This document shows, piece by piece, positions 49,691-62,553 of a stretch of 64,000 bases of DNA (its first letter is position 1; each line of letters begins with the position of its first letter). The notes beneath the pieces were generated by a model. That model was not told the origin of the DNA and did not search any database. It was given only the letters and a program-made list of their open reading frames with translations. A program made the position numbers and the translations under genes. Origin of the DNA: Cavia porcellus (lineage: Eukaryota; Chordata; Mammalia; Rodentia; Caviidae); NCBI RefSeq assembly GCF_034190915.1, contig NW_026947635.1:372001-436000 (forward strand). The letters run 5' to 3'.

Positions 49691-52460
49691 GGGTGTGTGT
49701 TACATTACATTCACTAGTGGGAGTGAGAAAAACGTCACGAGGTGGTGCGCATTGGACGGGTGTGTGTTAGATTACATTCACTAGTGGGAGTGAGAAAAAC
49801 GTCACGGGGTGGTGCGCATTGTACGGGTGTGTGTTAGATTACATTCAGTAGTGGGAGAGAGAAAAACGTCACGGGGTGGTGCGCATTGTACGTTTGTGTG
49901 TTAGATTACATTCACTAGTGGGAGTGAGAAAAACATCCCGGGGTGGTGCGCATTGTACGGGTGTGTGATAGATTACATTCACTAGTGGGAGTGAGAAAAA
50001 CATCACGGGGTGGTGCGCATTGTACGGGTGTGTGTTACATTACATTCACTAGTGGGCGTGAGAAAAACATCACGGGGTGGTGCGCATTGTACGGGTGTGT
50101 GTTACATTACATTCACTAGTGGGCGTGAGAAAAACATCACGGGGTGGTGCGCATTGTACGGGTGTGTGTTACATTACATTCACTAGTGGGAGTGAGAAAA
50201 ACATCACGGGGTGGTGCGCATTGTACGGGTGTGTGTTACATTACATTCACTAGTGGGCGTGAGAAAAACATCACGGGGTGGTGCGCATTGTACGGGTGTG
50301 TGTTACATTACATTCACTAGTGGGCGTGAGAAAAACATCACGGTGTGGTGCGCATTGTACGGGTGTGTGTTACATTACATTCACTAGTGGGCGTGAGAAA
50401 AACATCACAGGGTGGTGCGCATTGTACGGGTGTGTGTTACATTACATTCACTAGTGGGAGTGAGAAAAACATCACGGGGTGGTGCGCATTGTACGGGTGT
50501 GTGTTACATTACATTCACTAGTGGGAGTGAGAAAAACGTCACGGGGTGGTGCGCATTGTACGGGTGTGTGTTAGATTACATTCACTAGTGGGAGTGAGAA
50601 AAACGTCACCGGGTGGTGCGCATTGTACGGGTGTGTGTTAGATTACATTCTCTAGTGGGAGAGAGAAAAACGTCATGCGGTGGTGCGCATTGTACGTTTG
50701 TGTGTTAGATTACATTCACTAGTGGGAGTGAGAAAAACATCACGGGGTGGTGCGCATTGTACGGGTGTGTGTCACATTACATTCACTGGTAGGAGTGAGA
50801 AAAACATCACGGGGTGGTGCGCATTGTACGGGTGTGTGTCACATTACATTCACTGGTAGGAGTGAGAAAAACATCACGGGGTGGTGCGCATTGTACGGGT
50901 GTGTGTCACATTACATTCACTGGTAGGAGTGAGAAAAACATCACGGGGTGGTGCGCATTGTACGGGTGTGTGTCACATTACATTCACTGGTAGGAGTGAG
51001 AAAAACATCACGGGGTGGTGCGCATTGTACGGGTGTGTGTCACATTACATTCACTGGTAGGAGTGAGAAAAACATCACGGGGTGGTGCGCATCGTACGGG
51101 TGTGTGTCACATTACATTCACTGGTAGGAGTGAGAAAAACATCACGGGGTGGTGCGCATCGTACGGGTGTGTGTCACATTACATTCACTGGTAGGAGTGA
51201 GAAAAACATCACGGGGTGGTGCGCATCGTACGGGTGTGTGTCACATTACATTCACTGGTAGGAGTGAGAAAAACATCGCGGGGTGGTGCGCATCGTACGG
51301 GTGTGTGTCACATTACATTCACTACTAGGAGTGAGAAAAACATCACGAGGTGGTGCGCATCGTACGGGTGTGTGTCACATTACATTCACTAGTAGGAGTG
51401 AGAAAAACATCACGGGGTGGTGCGCATCGTACGGGTGTGTGTCACATTACATTCACTAGTAGGAGTGAGGAAAACATCGCGGGGTGGTGCGCATCGTACG
51501 GGTGTGTGTCACATTACATTCACTAGTGGGAGTGAGAAAAACATCGCGGGGTGGTGCGCATCGTACGGGTGTGTGTCACATTACATTCACTAGTGGGAGT
51601 GAGAAAAACATCACGGGGTGGTGCGCATCGTACGCGTGTGTGTCACATTACATTCACTAGTGGGAGTGAGAAAAACATCACGGGGTGGTGCGCATTGTAC
51701 GGGTGTGTGTTACATTACATTCACTAGTGGGAGTGAGAAAAACATCACGGGGTGGTGCGCTTTGTACGGGTGTGTGTTACATTACATTCACTAGTGGGAG
51801 TGAGAAAAACATCACGGGGTGGTGCGCATTGTACGGGTGTGTGTTACATTACATTCACTAGTGGGAGTGAGAAAAACATCACGGGGTGGTGCGCATTGTA
51901 CGGGTGTGTGTTACATTACATTCACTAGTGGGAGTGAGAAAAACATCACGGGGTGGTGCGCATTGTACGGGTGTGTGTTACATTACATACACTAGTGGGA
52001 GTGAGAAAAACATCACGGGGTGGTGCGCATTGTACGGGTGTGTGTTACATTACATTCACTAGTGGGCGTGAGAAAAACATCACGGGGTGGTGCGCATTGT
52101 ACGGGTGTGTGTTACATTACATTCACTAGTGGGCGTGAGAAAAACATCACGGGGTGGTGCGCATTGTACGGGTGTGTGTTACATTACATTCACTAGTGGG
52201 CGTGAGAAAAACATCACGGGGTGGTGCGCATTGTACGGGTGTGTGTTACATTACATTCACTAGTGGGCGTGAGAAAAACATCACGGGGTGGTGCGCATTG
52301 TACGGGTGTGTGTTACATTACATTCACTAGTGGGCGTGAGAAAAACATCACGGGGTGGTGCGCATTGTACGGGTGTGTGTTACATTACATTCACTAGTGG
52401 GCGTGAGAAAAACGTCACGGGGTGGTGCGCATTGTACGGGTGTGTGTTACATTACATTCA
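49691..52460 (+). repeat. Mosaic of 5-kb block pieces
   Basis: Pieces equivalent to different parts of copies A and B follow one another: CACGAGG/GCATTGGACGG (about 49735), ACATCCCGG (49935), GGTGTGGTGC (about 50343), TTCTCTAGTGG (about 50650), an 8-monomer A island (50766-51301), CATCGCGG copies (about 51285-51550) and a TTAC/C run with ACATACACT (about 51985). The order is that of the 5-kb block with internal segments left out. Confidence 0.82.
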
Positions 52461-53399
52461 CTAGTGGGAGTGAGAAAAACGTCACGGGGTGGTGCGCATT
52501 GTACGGGTGTGTGTTAGATTACATTCACTAGGGGGAGTGAGAAAAACGTCACGGGGTGGTGCGCATTGTACGTTTGTGTGTTAGATGACATTCACTAGTG
52601 GGAGTGAGAAAAACATCACGGGGTGGTGCGCATTGTACGGGTGTGTGATAGATTACATTCACTAGTGGGAGTGAGAAAAACATCACGGGGTGGTGCGCAT
52701 TGTACGGGTGTGTGTTAGATTACATTCACTAGTGGGAGTGAGAAAAACATCACGGGGTGGTGCGCATTGTACGGGTGTTTGTTAGATTACATTCACTAGT
52801 GGGCGTGAGAAAAACATCACGGGGTGGTGCGCATTGTACGGGTGTGTGTTACATTACATTCACTAGTGGGCGTGAGAAAAACATCACGGGGTGGTGCGCA
52901 TTGTACGGGTGTGTGTTACATTACATTCACTAGTGGGTGTGAGAAAAACATCACGGGGTGGTGCGCATTGTACGGGTGTGTGTTACATTACATTCACTAG
53001 TGGGCGTGAGAAAAACATCACGGGGTGGTGCGCATTGTACGGGTGTGTGTTACATTACATTCACTAGTGGGCGTGAGAAAAACATCACGGGGTGGTGCGC
53101 ATTGTACGGGTGTGTGTTACATTACATTCACTAGTGGGCGTGAGAAAAACATCACGGGGTGGTGCGCATTGTACGGGTGTGTGTTACATTACATTCACTA
53201 GTGGGCGTGAGAAAAACATCACGGGGTGGTGCGCATTGTACGGGTGTGTGTTACATTACATTCACTAGTGGGCGTGAGAAAAACATCACGGGGTGGTGCG
53301 CATTGTACGGGTGTGTGTTACATTACATTCACTAGTGGGCGTGAGAAAAACGTCACGGGGTGGTGCGCATTGTACGGGTGTGTGTTACATTACATTCAC

Positions 53400-54240
53400 T
53401 AGTGGGCGTGAGAAAAACATCACGGGGTGGGGCGCATTGTACGGGTGTGTGTTACATTACATTCAATAGTGGGCGTGAGAAAAACGTCACGGGGTGGTGC
53501 GCATTGTACGGGTGTGTGTTACATTACATACACTAGTGGGAGTGAGAAAAACATCACGGGGTGGTGCGCATTGTACGGGTGTGTGTTACATTACATTCAC
53601 TAGTGGGCGTGAGAAAAACATCACGGGGTGGTGCGCATTGTACGGGTGTGTGTTACATTACATTCACTAGTGGGCATGAGAAAAACATCACGGGGTGGTG
53701 CGCATTGTACGGGTGTGTGTTACATTACATTCACTAGTGGGCGTGAGAAAAACATCACGGGGTGGTGCGCATTGTACGGGTGTGTGTTACATTACATTCA
53801 CTAGTGGGCGTGAGAAAAACATCACGGGGTGGTGCGCATTGTACGGGTGTGTGTTACATTACATTCACTAGTGGGCGTGAGAAAAACATCACGGGGTGGT
53901 GCGCATTGTACGGGTGTGTGTTACATTACATTCACTAGTGGGCGTGAGAAAAACATCACGGGGTGGTGCGCATTGTACGGGTGTGTGTTACATTACATTC
54001 ACTAGTGGGCGTGAGAAAAACATCACGGGGTGGTGCGCATTGTACGGGTGTGTGTTACATTACATTCACTAGTGGGCGTGAGAAAAACGTCACGGGGTGG
54101 TGCGCATTGTACGGGTGTGTGTTACATTACATTCACTAGTGGGCGTGAGAAAAACATCACGGGGTGGTGCGCATTGTACGGGTGTGTGTTACATTACATT
54201 CAATAGTGGGCGTGAGAAAAACGTCACGGGGTGGTGCGCA
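53400..54240 (+). repeat. 11-monomer (737-bp) internal duplication
   Basis: TTCAATAGTGGGCG followed by CGTCAC copies occurs at 53464 and 54201, exactly 737 bases apart. The same pair occurs in the downstream block at 57617 and 58354. The 11-monomer step therefore also appears in this right-hand lineage, here without the one-base deletion of the 736-bp units. Confidence 0.82.
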
Positions 54241-54919
54241 TTGTACGGGTGTGTGTTACATTACATTCACTAGTGGGCGTGAGAAAAACGTCACGGGGTG
54301 GTGCGCATTGTACGGGTGTGTGTTACATTACATTCACTAGTGGGAGTGAGAAAAACGTCACGGGGTGGTGCGCATTGTACGGGTGTGTGTTAGATTACAT
54401 TCACTAGGGGGAGTGAGAAAAACGTCACGGGGTGGTGCGCATTGTACGTTTGTGTGTTAGATGACATTCACTAGTGGGAGTGAGAAAAACATCACGGGGT
54501 GGTGCGCATTGTACGGGTGTGTGATAGATTACATTCACTAGTGGGAGTGAGAAAAACATCACGGGGTGGTGCGCATTGTACGGGTGTTTGTTAGATTACA
54601 TTCACTAGTGGGAGTGAGAAAAACATCACGGGGTGGTGCGCATTGTACGGGTGTTTGTTAGATTACATTCACTAGTGGGCGTGAGAAAAACATCACGTGG
54701 TGGTGCGCATTGTACGGGTGTGTGTTACATTACATTCACTAGTGGGCGTGAGAAAAACATCACGGGGTGGTGCGCATTGTACGGGTGTGTGTTACATTAC
54801 ATTCACTAGTGGGAGTGAGAAAAACATCACGGGGTGGTGCGCATTGTACGGGTGTGTGTCACATTACATTCACTAGTGGGAGTGAGAAAAACATCACAGG
54901 TTGGTGCGCATTGTACGGG

Positions 54920-55723
54920 TGTGTGTCACATTACATTCACTGGTAGGAGTGAGAAAAACATCACGGGGTGGTGCGCATTGTACGGGTGTGTGTCACATTA
55001 CATTCACTGGTAGGAGTGAGAAAAACATCACGGGGTGGTGCGCATTGTACGGGTGTGTGTCACATTACATTCACTGGTAGGAGTGAGAAAAACATCACGG
55101 GGTGGTGCGCATTGTACGGGTGTGTGTCACATTACATTCACTAGTGGGAGTGAGAAAAACATCACAGGGTGGTGCGCATTGTACGGGTGTGTGTCACATT
55201 ACATTCACTGGTAGGAGTGAGAAAAACATCACGGGGTGGTGCGCATTGTACGGGTGTGTGTCACATTACATTCACTGGTAGGAGTGAGAAAAACATCACG
55301 GGGTGGTGCGCATTGTACGGGTGTGTGTCACATTACATTCACTGGTAGGAGTGAGAAAAACATCACGGGGTGGTGCGCATTGTACGGGTGTGTGTCACAT
55401 TACATTCACTGGTGGGAGTGAGAAAAACATCACGGGGTGGTGCGCATTGTACGGGTGTGTGTCACATTACATTCACTGGTCGGAGTGAGAAAAACATCAC
55501 GGGGTGGTGCGCATTGTACGGGTGTGTGTCACATTACATTCACTGGTGGGAGTGAGAAAAACATCACGGCGTGGTGCGCATTGTACGGGTGTGTGTCACA
55601 TCACATTCACTGGTGGGAGTTTGAAAAACATCACGGGGTGGTGCGCATTGTACGGGTGTGTGTCACATTACATTCACTGGTGGGAGTTTGAAAAACATCA
55701 CGCGGTGGTGCGCATTGTACGGG
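54920..55723 (+). repeat. A/B-family island, 12 monomers (804 bp)
   Basis: CTGGTAGG copies pass into CTGGTGGG copies, with one CTAGTGGGAG/CACAGG monomer inside (about 55141). GGTCGGAG (55480), ACGGCGTGG, CACATCACATTC and two GTTTGAAAAAC copies mark it. Its B monomers resemble 540-770 at the far left of the window more than any A island in the middle. Confidence 0.88.
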
Positions 55724-56610
55724 TGTGTGTCACATTACATTCACTAGTGGGCGTGAGAAAAACATCACGGGGTGGTGCGCATTGTACGGGTGTGTGTTAC
55801 ATTACATTCACTAGTGGGCGTGAGAAAAACGTCACGGGGTGGTGCGCATTGTTCGGGTGTGTGTTACATTACATTCACTAGTGGGAGTGAGAAAAACGTC
55901 ACGGGGTGGTGCGCATTGTACGGGTGTGTGTTAGATTACATTCACTAGGGGGAGTGAGAAAAACGTCACGGGGTGGTGCGCATTGTACGGGTGTGTGATA
56001 GATTACATTCACTAGTGGGAGTGAGAAAAACATCACGGGGTGGTGCGCATTGTACGGGTGTGTGTTAGATTACATTCACTAGTGGGAGTGAGAAAAACAT
56101 CACGGGGTGGTGCGCATTGTACGGGTGTTTGTTAGATTACATTCACTAGTGGGCGTGAGAAAAACATCACGGGGTGGTGCGCATTGTACGGGTGTGTGTT
56201 ACATTACATTCACTAGTGGGCGTGAGAAAAACATCACGGGGTGGTGCGCAATGTACGGGTGTGTGTTACATTACATTCACAATTGGGAGTGAGAAAAACA
56301 TCACGGGGTGGTGCGCATTGTACGGGTGTGTGTTACATTACATTCACTAGTGGGAGTGAGAAAAACATCACGGGGTGGTGCGCATTGTACGGGTGTGTGT
56401 TACATTACATTCACTAGTGGGAGTGAGAAAAACATCACGGGGTGGTGCGCATTATACGGGTGTGTGTTACATTACATTCAATAGTGGGCGTGAGAAAAAC
56501 GTCACGGGGTGGTGCGCATTGTACGGGTGTGTGTTACATTACATTCACTAGTGGGCGTGAGAAAAACGTCACGGGGTGGTGCGCATTGTACGGGTGTGTG
56601 TTACATTACA

Positions 56611-59600
56611 TTCACTAGTGGGAGTGAGAAAAACGTCACGGGGTGGTGCGCATTGTACGGGTGTGTGTTAGATTACATTCACTAGGGGGAGTGATAAAAA
56701 CGTCACGGGGTGGTGCGCATTGTACGTTTGTGTGTTAGATGACATTCACTAGTGGGAGTGAGAAAAACATCACGGGGTGGTGCGCATTGTACGGGTGTGT
56801 GATAGATTACATTCACTAGTGGGAGTGAGAAAACATCACGGGGTGGTGCGCATTGTACGGGTGTGTGTTAGATTACATTCACTAGTTGGAGTGAGAAAAA
56901 CATCACGGGGTGGTGCGCATTGTACGGGTGTTTGTTAGATTACATTCACTAGTGGGCGTGAGAAAAACATCACGGGGTGGTGCGCATTGTACGGGTGTGT
57001 GTTACATTACATTCACTAGTGGGCGTGAGAAAAACATCACGGGGTGGTGCGCATTGTACGGGTGTGTGTTACATTACATTCACTAGTGGGCGTGAGAAAA
57101 ACATCACGGGGTGGTGCGCATTGTACGGGTGTGTGTTACATTACATTCACTAGTGGGCGTGAGAAAAACATCACGGGGTGGTGCGCATTGTACGGGTGTG
57201 TGTTACATTACATTCACTAGTGGGCGTGAGAAAAACATCACGGGGTGGTGCGCATTGTACGGGTGTGTGTTACATTACATTCACTAGTGGGCGTGAGAAA
57301 AACATCACGGGGTGGTGCGCATTGTACGGGTGTGTGTTACATTACATTCACTAGTGGGCGTGAGAAAAACATCACGGGGTGGTGCGCATTGTACGGGTGT
57401 GTGTTACATTACATTCACTAGTGGGCGTGAGAAAAACATCACGGGGTGGTGCGCATTGTACGGGTGTGTGTTACATTACATTCACTAGTGGGCGTGAGAA
57501 AAACGTCACGGGGTGGTGCGCATTGTACGGGTGTGTGTTACATTACATTCACTAGTGGGCGTGAGAAAAACATCACGGGGTGGTGCGCATTGTACGGGTG
57601 TGTGTTACATTACATTCAATAGTGGGCGTGAGAAAAACGTCACGGGGTGGTGCGCATTGTACGGGTGTGTGTTACATTACATACACTAGTGGGAGTGAGA
57701 AAAACATCACGGGGTGGTGCGCATTGTACGGGTGTGTGTTACATTACATTCACTAGTGGGCGTGAGAAAAACATCACGGGGTGGTGCGCATTGTACGGGT
57801 GTGTGTTACATTACATTCACTAGTGGGCGTGAGAAAAACATCACGGGGTGGTGCGCATTGTACGGGTGTGTGTTACATTACATTCACTAGTGGGCGTGAG
57901 AAAAACATCACGGGGTGGTGCGCATTGTACGGGTGTGTGTTACATTACATTCACTAGTGGGCGTGAGAAAAACATCACGGGGTGGTGCGCATTGTACGGG
58001 TGTGTGTTACATTACATTCACTAGTGGGCGTGAGAAAAACATCACGGGGTGGTGCGCATTGTACGGGTGTGTGTTACATTACATTCACTAGTGGGCGTGA
58101 GAAAAACATCACGGGGTGGTGCGCATTGTACGGGTGTGTGTTACATTACATTCACTAGTGGGCGTGAGAAAAACATCACGGGGTGGTGCGCATTGTACGG
58201 GTGTGTGTTACATTACATTCACTAGTGGGCGTGAGAAAAACGTCACGGGGTGGTGCGCATTGTACGGGTGTGTGTTACATTACATTCACTAGTGGGCGTG
58301 AGAAAAACATCACGGGGTGGTGCGCATTGTACGGGTGTGTGTTATATTACATTCAATAGTGGGCGTGAGAAAAACGTCACGGGGTGGTGCGCATTGTACG
58401 GGTGTGTGTTACATTACATTCACTAGTGGGCGTGAGAAAAACGTCACGGGGTGGTGCGCATTGTACGGGTGTGTGTTACATTACATTCACTAGTGGGAGT
58501 GAGAAAAACGTCACGGGGTGGTGCGCATTGTACGGGTGTGTGTTAGATTACATTCACTAGGGGGAGTGAGAAAAACGTCACGGGGTGGTGCGCATTGTAC
58601 GTTTGTGTGTTAGATGACATTCACTAGTGGGAGTGAGAAAAACATCACGGGGTGGTGCGCATTGTACGGGTGTGTGATAGATTACATTCACTAGTGGGAG
58701 TGAGAAAAACATCACGGGGTGGTGCGCATTGTACGGGTGTGTGTTAGATTACATTCACTAGTGGGAGTGAGAAAAACATCACGGGGTGGTGCGCATTGTA
58801 CGGGTGTTTGTTAGATTACATTCACTAGTGGGCGTGAGAAAAACATCACGTGGTGGTGCGCATTGTACGGGTGTGTGTTACATTACATTCACTAGTGGGC
58901 GTGAGAAAAACATCACGGGGTGGTGCGCATTGTACGGGTGTGTGTTACATTACATTCACTAGTGGGAGTGAGAAAAACATCACGGGGTGGTGCGCATTGT
59001 ACGGGTGTGTGTCACATTACATTCACTAGTGGGAGTGAGAAAAACATCACAGGTTGGTGCGCATTGTACGGGTGTGTGTCACATTACATTCACTGGTAGG
59101 AGTGAGAAAAACATCACGGGGTGGTGCGCATTGTACGGGTGTGTGTCACATTACATTCACTGGTAGGAGTGAGAAAAACATCACGGGGTGGTGCGCATTG
59201 TACGGGTGTGTGTCACATTACATTCACTGGTAGGAGTGAGAAAAACATCACGGGGTGGTGCGCATTGTACGGGTGTGTGTCACATTACATTCACTAGTGG
59301 GAGTGAGAAAAACATCACAGGGTGGTGCGCATTGTACGGGTGTGTGTCACATTACATTCACTGGTAGGAGTGAGAAAAACATCACGGGGTGGTGCGCATT
59401 GTACGGGTGTGTGTCACATTACATTCACTGGTAGGAGTGAGAAAAACATCACGGGGTGGTGCGCATTGTACGGGTGTGTGTCACATTACATTCACTGGTA
59501 GGAGTGAGAAAAACATCACGGGGTGGTGCGCATTGTACGGGTGTGTGTCACATTACATTCACTGGTGGGAGTGAGAAAAACATCACGGGGTGGTGCGCAT

Positions 59601-60630
59601 TGTACGGGTGTGTGTCACATTACATTCACTGGTCGGAGTGAGAAAAACATCACGGGGTGGTGCGCATTGTACGGGTGTGTGTCACATTACATTCACTGGT
59701 GGGAGTGAGAAAAACATCACGGCGTGGTGCGCATTGTACGGGTGTGTGTCACATCACATTCACTGGTGGGAGTTTGAAAAACATCACGGGGTGGTGCGCA
59801 TTGTACGGGTGTGTGTCACATTACATTCACTGGTGGGAGTTTGAAAAACATCACGCGGTGGTGCGCATTGTACGGGTGTGTGTCACATTACATTCACTAG
59901 TGGGCGTGAGAAAAACATCACGGGGTGGTGCGCATTGTACGGGTGTGTGTTACATTACATTCACTAGTGGGCGTGAGAAAAACGTCACGGGGTGGTGCGC
60001 ATTGTTCGGGTGTGTGTTACATTACATTCACTAGTGGGAGTGAGAAAAACGTCACGGGGTGGTGCGCATTGTACGGGTGTGTGTTAGATTACATTCACTA
60101 GGGGGAGTGAGAAAAACGTCACGGGGTGGTGCGCATTGTATGGGTGTGTGATAGATTACATTCACTAGTGGGAGTGAGAAAAACATCACGGGGTGGTGCG
60201 CATTGTACGGGTGTGTGTTAGATTACATTCACTAGTGGGAGTGAGAAAAACATCACGGGGTGGTGCGCATTGTACGGGTGTTTGTTAGATTACATTCACT
60301 AGTGGGCGTGAGAAAAACATCACGGGGTGGTGCGCATTGTACAGGTGTGTGTTACATTACATTCACTAGTGGGCGTGAGAAAAACATCACGGGGTGGTGC
60401 GCAATGTACGGGTGTGTGTTACATTACATTCACTAGTGGGAGTGAGAAAAACATCACGGGGTGGTGCGCATTGTACGGGTGTGTGTTACATTACATTCAC
60501 TAGTGGGAGTGAGAAAAACATTACGGGGTGGTGCGCATTGTACGGGTGTGTGTTACATTACATTCACTAGTGGGAGTGAGAAAAACATCACGGGGTGGTG
60601 CGCATTATACGGGTGTGTGTTACATTACAT
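56611..60630 (+). repeat. 4,153/4,154-bp tandem duplication, copy 2
   Basis: It matches copy 1 throughout, including the A/B island (59073-59876). Differences noticed include GATAAAAACG (about 56693), a missing A near 56832, GTTATATTAC (about 58343), TATGGG (about 60140), TACAGG (about 60343) and CATTACGG (about 60520). It has clearly more differences than the 4,018-bp pair, so this duplication looks older. Confidence 0.91.
59073..59876 (+). repeat. A/B-family island, second copy
   Basis: This is the 12-monomer island of 54920-55723 repeated at offset 4,153, with the same GGTCGGAG, ACGGCGTGG, CACATCACATTC and double GTTTGAAAAAC variants. I saw no difference between the two islands by eye. 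Confidence 0.9.
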
Positions 60631-61348
60631 TCACTAGTGGGAGTGAGAAAAACGTCACGGGGTGGTGCGCATTTTACGGGTGTGTGTTAGATTACATTCA
60701 CTAGGGGGAGAGAGAAAAACGTCACGGGGTGGTGCGCATTGTACGTTTGTGTGTTAGATTACATTCATTAGTGGGAGTGAGAAAAACATCACGGGGTGTT
60801 GCGCATTGTACGGGTGTGTGATAGATTACATTCATTAGTGGGAGTGAGAAAAACATCACGGGGTGGTGCGCATTGTACGGGTATGTGTTAGATTACATTC
60901 ACTAGTGGGAGTGAGAAAAACATCACGGGGTGGTGCGCATTGTACGGGTGTGTGTTACATTACATTCACTAGTGGGAGTGAGAAAAACATCACGGGGTGG
61001 TGCGCATTGTACGGGTGTGTTACATTACATTCACTAGTGGGAGTGAGAAAAACATCACGGGGTGGTGCGCATTGTACGGGTGTGTGTTACATTACATTCA
61101 CAAGTGGGAGTGAGAAAAACATCACGGGGTGGTGCGCATTGTACGGGTGTGTGTTACATTACATTCACTAGTGGGAGTGAGAAAAACATCACGGGGTGGT
61201 GCGCATTGTACGGGTTTGTGTTACATTACATTCACTAGTGGGAGTGAGAAAAACATCACGGGGTGGTGCGCATTGTACGGGTGTGTGTTACATTACCTTC
61301 ACTAGTGGGAGTGAGAAAAACATCACGGGGTGGTGCGCATTGTACGGG
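60631..61348 (+). repeat. D/E/F/G end followed by uniform TTAC monomers
   Basis: After CACTAGGGGGAGAGAG (about 60703), an F copy and a G copy with TTCATTAG (about 60765 and 60832), the array changes to TTAC + CTAGTGGGAG + CATCAC copies. A two-base loss (GGGTGTGTTAC near 61015) matches in kind the one near 13058. Confidence 0.82.
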
Positions 61349-62084
61349 TGTGTGTTACATTACATTCACTAGTAGGAGTGAGAAAAACATCACGGGGTGG
61401 TGCGCATTGTACGGGTGTGTGTTACATTACATTCACTAGTAGGAGTGAGAAAAACATCACGGGGTGGTGCGCATTGTACGGGTGTGTGTTACATTACATT
61501 CACTAGTGGGAGTGAGAAAAACATCACGTGGTGGTGCGCATTGTACGGGTGTGTGTTACATTACATTCACTAGTGGGAGTGAGAAAAACATCACGGGGTG
61601 GTGCGCATTGTACAGGTGTGTGTTACATTACATTCACTAGTAGGAGTGAGAAAAACATCACGGGGTGGTGCGCATTGTACGGGTGTGTGTTACATTACAT
61701 TCACTAGTAGGAGTGAGAAAAACATCACGGGGTGGTGCGCATTGTACGGGTGTGTGTTACATTACATTCACTAGTAGGAATGAGAAAAACATCACGGGGT
61801 GGTGCGCATTGTACGGGTGTGTGTTACATTACATTCACTAGTAGGAGTGAGAAAAACATCACGGGGTGGTGCGCATTGTACGGGTGTGTGTTACATTACA
61901 TTCACTAGTAGGAGTGAGAAAAACATCACGGGGCGGTGCGCATTGTACGGGTGTGTGTTACATTACATTCACTAGTAGGAGTGAGAAGACCATCACGGGG
62001 GGGTGCGCATTGTACGGGTGTGTGTTACATTACATTCACTAGTAGGAGTGAGAAGACCATCACGGGGGGTGCGCATTGTACGGG
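61349..62084 (+). repeat. Hybrid TTAC + CTAGTAGG block
   Basis: These monomers combine TTAC (as in families C/D) with CTAGTAGG (as in family I), a pairing rare elsewhere. The last two carry the same linked changes, GAGAAGACCATC with a GGGGGG-type run (61986-62065), so they are products of a one-monomer duplication. The second copy has lost one base. Confidence 0.83.
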
Positions 62085-62553
62085 TGTGTGTCACATTACA
62101 TTCACTGGTAGGAGTGAGAAAAACATCACGGGTTGGTGCGCATTGTACGGGTGTGTGTCACATTACATTCACTGGTAGGAGTGAGAAAAACATCACGGGG
62201 TGGTGCGCATTGTACGGGTGTTTGTCACATTACATTCACTGGTAGGAGTGAGAAAAACATCACGGGGTGGTGCGCATTGTACGGGTGTGTGTCACATTAC
62301 ATTCACTGGTAGGAGTGAGAAAAACATCACGGGGTGGTGCGCATTGTACGGGTGTGTGTCACATTACATTCACTGGTAGGAGTGAGAAAAATATCACGGG
62401 GTGGTGCGCATTGTACGGGTGTGTGTCACATTACATTCACTGGTAGGAGTGAGAAAAACATCACGGGGTGGTGCGCATTGTACGTGTGTGTGTCACATTA
62501 CATTCACTGGTAGGAGTGAGAAAAACATCACGGGGTGGTGCGCATTGTACGAG
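62085..62553 (+). repeat. A-family island, 7 monomers
   Basis: Exactly 7 x 67 bases of CTGGTAGG copies, with minor variants GGGTGTTTGTCAC, AATATCAC, TACGTGTG and TACGAGTG. The change on both sides is sharp at the monomer level. Confidence 0.87.

Larger units (their letters stand above)
52461..56610 (+). repeat. 4,153/4,154-bp tandem duplication, copy 1 (62 monomers)
   Basis: Markers in order: CACTAGGGGG (about 52530), TTAGATGACATTC (52581), ACATACAC (53528), CAATAG (53464 and 54201), an A/B island (54920-55723) with GGTCGGAG and two GTTTGAAAAAC copies, CACAATTGGG-type variant (about 56279) and GCATTATACGG (56451). Each has a partner 4,153 or 4,154 bases on, except single-copy point variants. 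It contains long, nearly uniform C runs. Confidence 0.92.
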
